The translations under genes and the position numbers were made by a program. Shown here in pieces: positions 9,263 through 17,238 of a stretch of 64,000 bases of DNA (the first letter of the stretch is position 1; every line of letters begins with the position of its first letter). The DNA is taken from contig JAKISG010000002.1 of NCBI GenBank assembly GCA_021648755.1, positions 1 through 64,000 of the forward strand, in the 5' to 3' direction. The DNA comes from Flavobacteriaceae bacterium. GTDB taxonomy: Bacteria > Bacteroidota > Bacteroidia > Flavobacteriales > Flavobacteriaceae. Below the pieces are notes generated by a model, which searched no databases, was not told the origin of the DNA, and was given only the letters and a program-made list of their open reading frames with translations.

Positions 9263-9841
9263 TTATTCGTTAATCAATGTATTTAATAATTGTCTAACTT
9301 TAGTACTATTCCAATTAGATGCACCCGTTTCTTTTAGAGCAATTTTACCATTTTTAGTTACTATAAAAGTAGTTGGTAAACTTTTGGTACTAATTTCGGG
9401 AGCAATTGCAGATGCTAAGTTATAGGTTGGTAGATTGTAATTATTATCTTGATAAAACTTAGTTATTTTTATTTTTGAATCAGAAGTAATAAAGACAAAA
9501 GCAATCTTATTTTTATAATCGTTGTACAAAGACTGAACGGAAGGCATTTCAGCAATACATGGTGCACACCATGTTGCCCAGTAATTTATAAAAATTACTT
9601 TTCCTTTTAGTTCTTTTAAATTTAGATTTGGCTGGTTATAAATCCCTATTAATTCGGTATCAAAAGAATTAATAGCGACCCGATTTTTCATTTTTTTTAC
9701 AGCAGGTGAAAAAACCATAGATTTAACATATATCACACCTTGTATTAGTTTTGCTTTAGTTGTTTTTCCATAAGGTGTAAATAGAAAAATTATAAAACTG
9801 TAGAACAATATATTATATAGCGTTTTTTTATTAAATTTCAT
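9263..9841 (-). CDS. TlpA/ResA-like thioredoxin-fold protein
   Basis: A 192-residue membrane-anchored or exported thiol-disulphide oxidoreductase. An N-terminal hydrophobic segment (about 9-24, YNILFYSFIIFLFTP) precedes a thioredoxin fold with the redox centre WCAPC in INYWATWCAPCIAEMPSVQ. The cis-proline region is KSLPTTFIVTKNG. Family members reduce periplasmic cysteines, for example in cytochrome c maturation, but the substrate here is unknown. It sits upstream of the YHS-domain gene's 3' end on the same strand, 46 nt away. Confidence 0.88.
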   Translation of the reverse strand: MKFNKKTLYNILFYSFIIFLFTPYGKTTKAKLIQGVIYVKSMVFSPAVKKMKNRVAINSFDTELIGIYNQPNLNLKELKGKVIFINYWATWCAPCIAEMPSVQSLYNDYKNKIAFVFITSDSKIKITKFYQDNNYNLPTYNLASAIAPEISTKSLPTTFIVTKNGKIALKETGASNWNSTKVRQLLNTLINE

Positions 9842-9887
9842 CTGTATTATTTATCAATAATTAGACGATAAAATTAATAATTACTTA

Positions 9888-10334
9888 CTATTTTTTAACT
9901 TTTATTTCCTTCCAATTTTTAGTTGCTTTTTCTTTTAATTCTTCGGGGCCTTCTTTTAACCATTTTTTATAGGTATCTGTAAAGTAAGAGGTGTAAAATA
10001 AATACAATTTATCATCTCTAATTTCAAATTTTGTAGGATCCATATCTACTTTTTTACCTTTTTTTCCCATTGCATAAGCACACCAGCCGCCATATTGTGG
10101 TAAATACTGTTTTGAATTTAATTTAAATTTTTCTAAATTTTTAATGTTAGAAAATTGATATTTTACATCATTATAAGTAAATACATATTCTGGTTTGCCT
10201 TTAATTGCTTTGCCGTTAAAGTATGCAACAAGGTCATAACCGTTTACTCCACAGCCATTTTTTACATTATAATCTATTTTTTGAGCATATAACGATAAGT
10301 TAACCATCAATAATAGTATAAATATTTTTTTCAT
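9888..10334 (-). CDS. Exported YHS-domain protein
   Basis: 148 residues with a signal peptide (MKKIFILLLMVNLSLYAQ) followed by a YHS-type fold: GYDLVAYFNGKAIKG, FTYNDVKYQFSNIKNLEKF and QYGGWCAYAMGKKGKKVDMDP. YHS domains are small folds often linked to metal handling. Here the conserved elements are GYDxVAYF and the GGxCAYA core with one Cys. The specific role is unknown. Confidence 0.85.
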   Translation of the reverse strand: MKKIFILLLMVNLSLYAQKIDYNVKNGCGVNGYDLVAYFNGKAIKGKPEYVFTYNDVKYQFSNIKNLEKFKLNSKQYLPQYGGWCAYAMGKKGKKVDMDPTKFEIRDDKLYLFYTSYFTDTYKKWLKEGPEELKEKATKNWKEIKVKK

Positions 10335-10352
10335 TTTTAATATGTTTAAAAT

Positions 10353-10376
10353 AAGCGTTAGTTTGCACTAACGCTT
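10353..10376 (-). terminator. Hairpin terminator
   Basis: AAGCGTTAG and CTAACGCTT form a perfect 9-bp stem around TTTGCA. It lies 36 nt after the stop of the two-repeat lipoprotein gene and before the YHS gene, so it probably separates the two transcripts. The following T-run is short (ATTTT on the minus strand). Confidence 0.65.
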
Positions 10377-10412
10377 TTATAATTAATATATTATTTTGTT
10401 TTAAGATAATAT

Positions 10413-11294
10413 TTACCTAGAAACTGACCCTCCAGGAAAGCTTTCTAGATTTTGTGACATATTATATAAGGTATGGTCAGTTGCATCAGTAGATATCATA
10501 CCAACTAATGGTTTTAATGCAAATGGCATTGGGCTATTATCTGGTACAGGTTCAATTGATATTACTGCGGTTCCTCCTGCTAAATCTGTAGGAAAGGTTA
10601 AGCCTGATGGAGCTGCCATTAAAAAATCTTCTCCAGGAAAAAACCCGTCAGCACCATTTACTGAAGGCAAAGGTATTGCTCCGCTAAAACCATTAAAATT
10701 ATCGGTTGCACTCACATTTCTAAATGTTCCTGTTGTTACTGGTTGATCATCAATTACTGCCCAGCCTTCGTAAATCCAGCCTGAAGGTAATGTAGGTAAA
10801 TTTAAACCTGCTAATGGCGCCCCACTAGATGGGTCTAAAAACCAAATTCCACTATTTTCATTATTGTCCATTCCGTCTGTTGGTGTTGCTAGAATATATT
10901 TTCCAGATGCATTTGAAAAATCGCCTATATCTACAGATACATTTGCTGTAGATCCGCTAAAATTTCCAGATAATATGTGTATGTTTGACGCTCCTGGATC
11001 TGGGTCATTTGCTGGCTCAATGGTTAACACAAATCTTGATGAGTTATTTAATTTATCTTCATTAATCTCAAATGTTTGCGGAAAAACTACGCTTGAAAAA
11101 ATACCTGTAGTTATTACACCTCCACCATCTACAATAAGCCAGCCTTCATAAACATAATCTGGACCTAATTCTTCTAAACCTGTTAAGTTAAGTGTTAGTG
11201 TTTTTGTTGCTGTAGATTCTTCATCATCTTTACATGAATTTAAAAATGTAATAATAAATAGGGTTGCTAATATTGCTTTTAAGATACTTTTCAT
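10413..11294 (-). CDS. Lipoprotein with two tandem RskA-like repeats
   Basis: 293 residues. The signal peptide ends in lipobox LNSC (MKSILKAILATLFIITFLNSCKDD). Two similar modules follow: one with YEGWLIVDGGGVITTGIF (about 50-70), the other with YEGWAVIDDQPVTTGTF (about 170-190), each followed by an ISIEP- or LTIEPANDPDP-type stretch. The YEGWxxxDG pattern resembles the extracytoplasmic beta-domain of anti-sigma-K RskA, but there is no cytoplasmic anti-sigma part. It is probably an outer-membrane lipoprotein of unknown function. The GTG at 11324 was rejected as start because it forms the end of a TATCTTTG promoter box. Confidence 0.7.
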   Translation of the reverse strand: MKSILKAILATLFIITFLNSCKDDEESTATKTLTLNLTGLEELGPDYVYEGWLIVDGGGVITTGIFSSVVFPQTFEINEDKLNNSSRFVLTIEPANDPDPGASNIHILSGNFSGSTANVSVDIGDFSNASGKYILATPTDGMDNNENSGIWFLDPSSGAPLAGLNLPTLPSGWIYEGWAVIDDQPVTTGTFRNVSATDNFNGFSGAIPLPSVNGADGFFPGEDFLMAAPSGLTFPTDLAGGTAVISIEPVPDNSPMPFALKPLVGMISTDATDHTLYNMSQNLESFPGGSVSR

Positions 11295-11323
11295 AATTAT
11301 ATTGTTTAAAATTAATAACACCA

Positions 11324-11331
11324 CAAAGATA
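11324..11331 (-). promoter_or_regulatory. Promoter box of the two-repeat lipoprotein (TATCTTTG)
   Basis: TATCTTTG on the minus strand, 29 nt before the chosen ATG, fits TAnnTTTG. Confidence 0.5.
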
Positions 11332-11354
11332 GCGGTAGTTATTATTTAAAAATG

Positions 11355-12035
11355 TTAACTATCTAACACTTTTGCATTTTTATTTAAAATTATTTCTTTT
11401 CCGTTAAAAGATAAATAGTCTTCATCTTTTAAATTATTTAAAACAATATTTAAGGAGGGTCTAGATGCGCCAATAAGTGTTGCAATTTCTTTTTGAGAGT
11501 AAGGGTGTTTAATTAAAATTTTTCCATTTAATAATAATTGTCCAAATTCATCTTTTAGTTCTTCAATAAATTCGATAGTACGCTTTCTTACGTCTTTAAA
11601 TAATAGGATCTCTAAACGTCTTTCTAATTTTTTTATTCTATAACTAATTAATTTATAGAAACTTAAAGTGAATGAGGTGTTGTTTTTCATCATATTTTGA
11701 AGTGTATCTACTGATATAGGGCATATTACTGTTTTATTATCAATAGATAGTGCAAATTCATTTCTTTTCTCTTCTCCTAGAAATGCTTTTTCTCCAAAAA
11801 CTTCTCCTTTACCTAAAATAGACTTTACAATTTCTTTTCCTTCTGCTGTATAGTACCCTAATTTAATTTTACCTGAATTAATTAAGTAAACAGTTGTAGA
11901 GGCGTCTGCATCAAAATAGACATATTCTTTTTTTTTATAATATGATAATGTATGCCACTTCTTGTAGTCCTTATATTGATGAGGGCAAATAATCTTAAAT
12001 AGATTAACACATTCTAAATACCAAATTTCTTTCAT
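11355..12035 (-). CDS. Crp/Fnr family transcription regulator
   Basis: 226 residues with a cyclic-nucleotide-binding beta-roll (about 25-130; VYLINSGKIKLGYYTAEGKEIV, LGKGEVFGEKAFLGEE), a dimerisation helix and a C-terminal winged helix-turn-helix (YSQKEIATLIGASRPSLNIVLNNLKDEDYL, about 180-210). No Fnr-type N-terminal Cys cluster is evident. The cAMP-contacting Arg-Ser of true Crp is replaced (KRNEFAL), so the ligand is unclear. An in-frame TTG at 12068 would add 11 residues; the ATG is preferred. A perfect 21-bp palindrome lies 41 nt upstream, a possible autoregulatory site. Aconitase lies directly upstream on the same strand. Confidence 0.88.
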   Translation of the reverse strand: MKEIWYLECVNLFKIICPHQYKDYKKWHTLSYYKKKEYVYFDADASTTVYLINSGKIKLGYYTAEGKEIVKSILGKGEVFGEKAFLGEEKRNEFALSIDNKTVICPISVDTLQNMMKNNTSFTLSFYKLISYRIKKLERRLEILLFKDVRKRTIEFIEELKDEFGQLLLNGKILIKHPYSQKEIATLIGASRPSLNIVLNNLKDEDYLSFNGKEIILNKNAKVLDS

Positions 12036-12075
12036 AAAAAAGCAAGGTGTAAAAATAAAAATGTTCAAAAATGAT

Positions 12076-12096
12076 TATAGTTAAATTTTAACTATA
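12076..12096. promoter_or_regulatory. Perfect palindrome between aconitase and the Crp/Fnr gene
   Basis: TATAGTTAAA, a single T, then TTTAACTATA: 10-bp arms with no mismatch. It lies between the aconitase stop and the Crp/Fnr start. The stem is almost all A/T, so it is a poor terminator and could be an operator. No binding protein can be assigned. Confidence 0.4.
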
Positions 12097-12100
12097 AAAA

Positions 12101-14371
12101 TTATTTAGTAGCATTCTCTTTTTTAATTAAATTTAAAGCGGAACCTTCTTTAAACCACTCTATTTGACCTTCATTGTAGGTGTGATTTAATTTAATGGTA
12201 TCTTTAGAGCCATCTGCATGTTCAATTTCTAAAGTTAGTTGTTTGTCTTGTGTAAATTCGGTTAGATCTATAAAATTAAAGGTATCGTCTTCTTGAATTA
12301 AATCATAGTCTGCTTCATTAGCAAAAGTTAAACCAAGCATACCTTGTTTCTTTAGGTTTGTTTCATGAATTCTTGCAAATGATTTTACAATTACGGCAAC
12401 TACACCTAAATGCCTTGGTTCCATTGCTGCATGTTCTCTTGATGAGCCTTCTCCGTAATTATGTTCACCAACAACTATAGAAGGTACGTTTGCTGCTTTA
12501 TAGGCTCTTGCCGTAGTTGGTACTGCTCCGAACTCACCTGTTAATTGATTTTTTACTTTATTAGTTGCTTTTCCAAAAGCATTAACTGCTCCTATTAAAC
12601 AGTTTTCAGAAATATTATCTAAATGTCCTCTGAAACGCAACCAGGGTCCTGCCATAGAAATATGATCTGTTGTGCATTTTCCAAAGGCTTTTATTAATAA
12701 TTTTGCACCTATTATATTGCCTTCAATTGGCTTAAAAGGTGTTAATAATTGTAATCTTTTTGAATCTGAATTAACTATTATTTCAATACTAGATCCATCT
12801 GCTATTGGTGCTACGAATCCAGAGTCTTTTACATCAAACCCTTTTGGTGGTAATTCAAAACCAGTTGGTTCATCTAACATTACTTCTTCTCCTTTTTGAT
12901 TGATTAGTTTATCGGTTACTGGGTTAAAATCTAGTTTACCTGAAATTGCAACTGCTGCAACTATAGATGGCGATCCAACAAAAGCGTGTGTATTTGGGTT
13001 GCCGTCTGCTCGTTTTGAAAAATTACGATTAAATGAATGTACTATGGTGTTTTTGGGTTGGTTCTCTGCTCCTTCTCTAGCCCATTGACCTATACAGGGC
13101 CCACAGGCATTCGTAAATATTTTTGCGCCTAAATTTTCAAATATTTCTAATAAACCATCTCGTGCTGCTGTATAACGCACTTGTTCTGACCCTGGATTTA
13201 TACCAAATTCGGCTTTAGCAACTAGACCTTTTTCTACTGCTTGTTTAGCGATTGATGCTGCTCTTGACAAATCTTCGTAAGAAGAATTGGTACAAGAACC
13301 GATCAAACCCCATTCTACCTGTAAAGGCCAATCATTCTCGGTTGCTTTTTTTGTCATCTCATTACCAACTAACGTTGCTAGGTCTGGTGTAAAAGGACCG
13401 TTTAAATGTGGTTTTAATTCGTCTAAATTAATTTCAATTACTTGATCAAAGTATTTTTCTGGGTTTGCGTAAACTTCAGCATCACCTGTTAAGTAGTCTT
13501 TTATTTCGTTTGCAGCAACTGCAACATCGGCTCTATTGGTTGCTCTTAAATAGCGTTCTATAGATGCGTCATATCCAAAAGTAGATGTAGTTGCTCCTAT
13601 TTCAGCACCCATATTACAAATTGTTCCTTTTCCTGTAGCAGATAATGACTTTGCGCCTTCGCCAAAATATTCTACGATACAATCTGTTCCTCCTTTTGCT
13701 GTTAAAATACCTGCAACTTTTAGAATTACATCTTTAGAGGCTGTCCAACCTGATAATTTACCCATTAATTTTACACCAATCAATTTTGGAAATTTGAGTT
13801 CCCATGGCATTCCTGCCATTACATCTACGGCATCTGCTCCACCGACACCTATTGCAATCATACCTAATCCGCCAGCATTTACGGTATGACTATCTGTGCC
13901 AATCATCATGCCGCCAGGAAAAGCGTAATTTTCTAATACTACTTGGTGTATAATACCTGCTCCTGGTTTCCAAAAACCAACTCCGTATTTATTTGAAACA
14001 GCAGCTAAAAAATTAAACACCTCACTAGATGTATTAATTGCTTCTTGTAAATCTTTATCTGCACCTATTTTGGCTTGTATTAAATGATCACAATGAACTG
14101 TAGTTGGTACAGCAACTTCTTTTTTACCCGCTTGCATAAATTGTAGTAGTGCCATTTGAGCAGTTGCATCTTGACAGGCAATACGGTCTGGTGCAAAATC
14201 TACATAATCTTTGCCTCTTATAAATGATTTGCTTAAATTTTTATTCCATAAATGATTGTAAAGAATTTTTTCTGCTAATGTTAAAGGTTTACCAACTACT
14301 TTGCGAGCTTGGTCTACATTTTTTTTCATTCTACTGTAAACGTTTCTAATCATTTCAATATCAAATGCCAT
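12101..14371 (-). CDS. acn: Aconitate hydratase (mitochondrial-type)
   Basis: A 756-residue TCA-cycle enzyme that isomerises citrate to isocitrate via cis-aconitate. The [4Fe-4S] ligands are visible in GSCTNSSYEDL and NACGPCIGQW. Substrate motifs include MIGTDSHTVNAGGLG and the C-terminal swivel domain GEHNYGEGSSREHAAMEPRH. Its length fits the mitochondrial-like aconitases found in Bacteroidota rather than AcnB. A Crp/Fnr gene follows after 65 nt and may be read from the same transcript. Confidence 0.96.
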   Translation of the reverse strand: MAFDIEMIRNVYSRMKKNVDQARKVVGKPLTLAEKILYNHLWNKNLSKSFIRGKDYVDFAPDRIACQDATAQMALLQFMQAGKKEVAVPTTVHCDHLIQAKIGADKDLQEAINTSSEVFNFLAAVSNKYGVGFWKPGAGIIHQVVLENYAFPGGMMIGTDSHTVNAGGLGMIAIGVGGADAVDVMAGMPWELKFPKLIGVKLMGKLSGWTASKDVILKVAGILTAKGGTDCIVEYFGEGAKSLSATGKGTICNMGAEIGATTSTFGYDASIERYLRATNRADVAVAANEIKDYLTGDAEVYANPEKYFDQVIEINLDELKPHLNGPFTPDLATLVGNEMTKKATENDWPLQVEWGLIGSCTNSSYEDLSRAASIAKQAVEKGLVAKAEFGINPGSEQVRYTAARDGLLEIFENLGAKIFTNACGPCIGQWAREGAENQPKNTIVHSFNRNFSKRADGNPNTHAFVGSPSIVAAVAISGKLDFNPVTDKLINQKGEEVMLDEPTGFELPPKGFDVKDSGFVAPIADGSSIEIIVNSDSKRLQLLTPFKPIEGNIIGAKLLIKAFGKCTTDHISMAGPWLRFRGHLDNISENCLIGAVNAFGKATNKVKNQLTGEFGAVPTTARAYKAANVPSIVVGEHNYGEGSSREHAAMEPRHLGVVAVIVKSFARIHETNLKKQGMLGLTFANEADYDLIQEDDTFNFIDLTEFTQDKQLTLEIEHADGSKDTIKLNHTYNEGQIEWFKEGSALNLIKKENATK

Positions 14372-14542
14372 AATCTATAATTTTTTATATTTTTGCGAAG
14401 TTACAAAAATTAGAAGAATTATTACAATGAATGTTATGGAGATTTTATAGAAATATGGTATTCTTAAAATGTCTTTTTATATATATAAATTTTTTAAAAA
14501 AATAGTTTTAAATTAAGAATTTAGTAATTTAATTTGGAGGTT

Positions 14543-16987
14543 TTACATATTGTCTACATCAAAAATAAAGCGAATTGGTCTAAACTCTGCTATAGATTGA
14601 AAATTAATTTTTATTTTTTTTAGAACAATTTTAGATTGTTTTATGGAAGTTTTAACGGGTAACTTAATTAAAATAAATTTTATATATTGATTTCTAACTC
14701 TTGCTACTACTGGACTTGTTGGTCCTAAAACGTTATTTAAAAATTGATTATTTAATGACTTTGCTAACCATTCACTACCGCGATTTACTTTATTAAAATC
14801 TTTGTGTTTTAGCGTTATTTTTATAGTGCGCAACAAAGGAGGATATTTATATTGATAACGTTCTTCTAATTGTTCCTTATACATATTTATGTAATCAGTA
14901 GTCGTAACTTGTTGTAAAATTTGATGAAACGGGTTATAAGTTTGTATGGCTACTTTGCCTCTTTTTTTTGCGCGTCCTGCTCTACCCGAAACCTGAACCA
15001 TTAATTGAAAACTACGTTCATGTGCTCTAAAGTCTGGAAAATTAAGCATATTGTCTGCATTTAAAATACCTACTAAAGATACATTAGCAAAGTCTAACCC
15101 TTTAGAGAGCATTTGCGTACCAACTAGAATATCTACTTCTTGTGATTGAAATGCGGATATTATTTTATGGTAACCATATTTTCCTCGTGTAGTATCCAGG
15201 TCCATTCTAGCGACTTTTGCGTCTTTAAAAAGTTCTTGAATTTCTAGTTCTATTTGCTCTGTTCCAAAACCTTTAGTACTTAAAGAAACGCCACCACATG
15301 CCAAGCATTTTTTAGGCATAGAGCGGGAGTAGTTACAATAATGACAACGTAATTCGCTTCTAAATTTATGATAGGTTAAACTCACGTCACAATTAGGGCA
15401 TTGTGCTGAAACACCACATGTGTTACAGGTTACTATTGGTGAAAATCCTCTACGGTTTTGAAAAATAATAATTTGCTCTTTTTCATCTAATGCTCTTTGC
15501 ATAAGTTCGAGCATACGGTCAGAAAAATGGCCGTTCATTTGTTTTTTTCGGTATTTTTCTTTTAGGTTTACCAATTCTACTTCTGGTAATTGTATATTAC
15601 TAAATCTGCGGTTTAAAGTTACGAGTGCGTATTTGTTTTTTTGAGCGTTATAAAAACTTTCTATAGATGGTGTTGCTGAGCCTAATAATACTTTTGCTTG
15701 GTGTAAGTTTGCTAAAACTATTGCTGCATCTCTAGCGTGATATCTTGGTGCTGGTTCAAATTGTTTGTAACTAGTTTCGTGCTCTTCATCGACTATGATT
15801 AAGCCCAAGTTATTAAATGGCAGAAAAATAGAAGATCTTGCTCCTAATATTATTTGTGTTTTCTTTTTATTATATAATAAATTTCGCCATACCTCTACTC
15901 TTTCTTGTAAAGAGTACTTAGAATGGAAAACTGAAATTTGGTCTCCAAAATATATTTTTAACCGTTCTATTAATTGTGTGGTTAAAGCAATTTCTGGTAA
16001 TAAATACAAAACTTGTTTGTTTAAATGCAGTGTATCTTTTATTAGTTTGGTATAAATTTCTGTTTTTCCGCTAGAGGTAATTCCGTGTAATAAAGTAACC
16101 TCTTTTTCTTTAAATGAATTTTTTATTTCTTGATATGCAGTTTCTTGAAAATCAGTTAATTCTTTTAATTTACCATTTGTTTTTTCGTAATTTATTCGAT
16201 CTGTCTGTATATAATAAATTTCAAAAATACTTTTATCAACTAACGCTTTTAGTATAGATGCACTAACTTTTGCAACTTCTTGTAAGGTTTTTGCTTTTAT
16301 TGGTTTTTTTGTACTTGCATTTAGTGAAAAATAATGCATTACAGCTTGTTTTTGTTTTTTTGCTTTGCTTAATTCTACTAATAAAGTACTTAATTTTTCA
16401 TTAGAAATATAACGGTCATTTAGTTTTACATATTTTACTAATTTAGGTTTGTATTGTTCAAAAATTTCTTCCTTTACGGACAGAACTCCTTTAATCATTA
16501 ATTGATTAATAATTGGTAAGACCTTTTTTTTATCTAAAATAGCACTTACTTCTTGCACTTTTAAAATAGATTGCCGTTGTAGAGCTTCGTAAATTAAATA
16601 TTCATCATCATCTAAAATAGATTCGTCTTCAAAAATTTCGTTTCTAATAATAAGGGTTTCACTTTCTAATAAAAAAATAGATGGCAACCCTGCTCTTAAA
16701 ACATCACCTAGAGCGCAGAGATAATAATCAGTCAGCCAAGACCAATGTTTGAGTTGTTTCTCATTAACGATAGGTTTGTCATCTAAAATTTGATAAATGT
16801 CTTTAGCATCATAGCCTACAGGCGGTGTTTGATGAATTTTATAAACGAGTGCAGTATAAATTTTAGATTTCCCAAAAGGTACAGCAACACGCATTCCTAA
16901 TTTTAAGAACCCGCTTTCTGCTTGCGTAATACGGTAGGTAAATAAACGCTCTAACGGAATTGGTAATATGACATTTATATAGTTAAT
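14543..16987 (-). CDS. priA: Primosomal replication-restart helicase PriA (probable ATT start)
   Basis: An SF2 DNA helicase that reloads the replisome at stalled forks. From the first ATG (16894) there are 783 residues, with GITSSGKTEIY (Walker A), VDEEHETSYKQ, eight zinc-binding Cys (CNTCGVSAQCPNC, CHYCNYSRSMPKKCLAC) and QVSGRAGRAKKRG. The conserved 3'-end-binding N-terminus lies upstream in the same frame (NVILPIPLERLFTYRI, then TQAESGFLKLG) with no ATG, GTG or TTG. An in-frame TAA lies 9 nt before the ATT at 16987-16985, which aligns with the usual Met1 (INYINVILP against MNYFIDVILP-like). With ATT the protein has 814 residues, the normal length. Either AUU initiation or a start-codon mutation is possible. 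Confidence 0.9.
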   Translation of the reverse strand: MNYINVILPIPLERLFTYRITQAESGFLKLGMRVAVPFGKSKIYTALVYKIHQTPPVGYDAKDIYQILDDKPIVNEKQLKHWSWLTDYYLCALGDVLRAGLPSIFLLESETLIIRNEIFEDESILDDDEYLIYEALQRQSILKVQEVSAILDKKKVLPIINQLMIKGVLSVKEEIFEQYKPKLVKYVKLNDRYISNEKLSTLLVELSKAKKQKQAVMHYFSLNASTKKPIKAKTLQEVAKVSASILKALVDKSIFEIYYIQTDRINYEKTNGKLKELTDFQETAYQEIKNSFKEKEVTLLHGITSSGKTEIYTKLIKDTLHLNKQVLYLLPEIALTTQLIERLKIYFGDQISVFHSKYSLQERVEVWRNLLYNKKKTQIILGARSSIFLPFNNLGLIIVDEEHETSYKQFEPAPRYHARDAAIVLANLHQAKVLLGSATPSIESFYNAQKNKYALVTLNRRFSNIQLPEVELVNLKEKYRKKQMNGHFSDRMLELMQRALDEKEQIIIFQNRRGFSPIVTCNTCGVSAQCPNCDVSLTYHKFRSELRCHYCNYSRSMPKKCLACGGVSLSTKGFGTEQIELEIQELFKDAKVARMDLDTTRGKYGYHKIISAFQSQEVDILVGTQMLSKGLDFANVSLVGILNADNMLNFPDFRAHERSFQLMVQVSGRAGRAKKRGKVAIQTYNPFHQILQQVTTTDYINMYKEQLEERYQYKYPPLLRTIKITLKHKDFNKVNRGSEWLAKSLNNQFLNNVLGPTSPVVARVRNQYIKFILIKLPVKTSIKQSKIVLKKIKINFQSIAEFRPIRFIFDVDNM

Positions 16988-17132
16988 TTTATTTTATTTT
17001 TAGTATAAACCAACTTTAGGATAGTAGTAAGGTTATTTTATTAGATTGCTAAATTATAAAAAATTAGCCACAGCATTTGCAAAATAATAGGGTTTCTTTA
17101 TCTCTGCCATTTTTAGCAATTAGGTCGAACTA

Positions 17133-17238
17133 CAAATGTTCATAAATCACAAAAAACAAATTAAAAAAATAGTTTTAAAATTCGTTTATTTATTTAGTTT
17201 TGTTTTAACTAAATTTGAGACCAAAGTAAATGGAGCAC
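17133..17238 (+). repeat. Repeat copy A: dnaX promoter region (copy B at 59488-59592)
   Basis: About 105 bases immediately upstream of, and running into, the dnaX start are matched by the reverse strand at 59488-59592 with roughly 8 differences by eye (for example AACTAAATTTGAGACCAAAG against AACTAAACTTGAGACCAAAG). This copy contains the intact promoter box TAAATTTG; the other copy has TAAACTTG. Confidence 0.8.
17210..17217 (+). promoter_or_regulatory. Promoter box of dnaX (TAAATTTG)
   Basis: TAAATTTG lies 12 nt before the dnaX ATG, implying a very short leader. The -33 element is not clear. Confidence 0.5.

Noticed and set aside
9204..9425. Plus-strand ORF between gdhA and the thioredoxin gene
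   Set aside because: It largely overlaps the TlpA-like gene in antisense and shows no family features.
10864..11151. Plus-strand ORF inside the two-repeat lipoprotein
   Set aside because: It is a shadow of a clear lipoprotein gene with signal peptide and repeats on the other strand.
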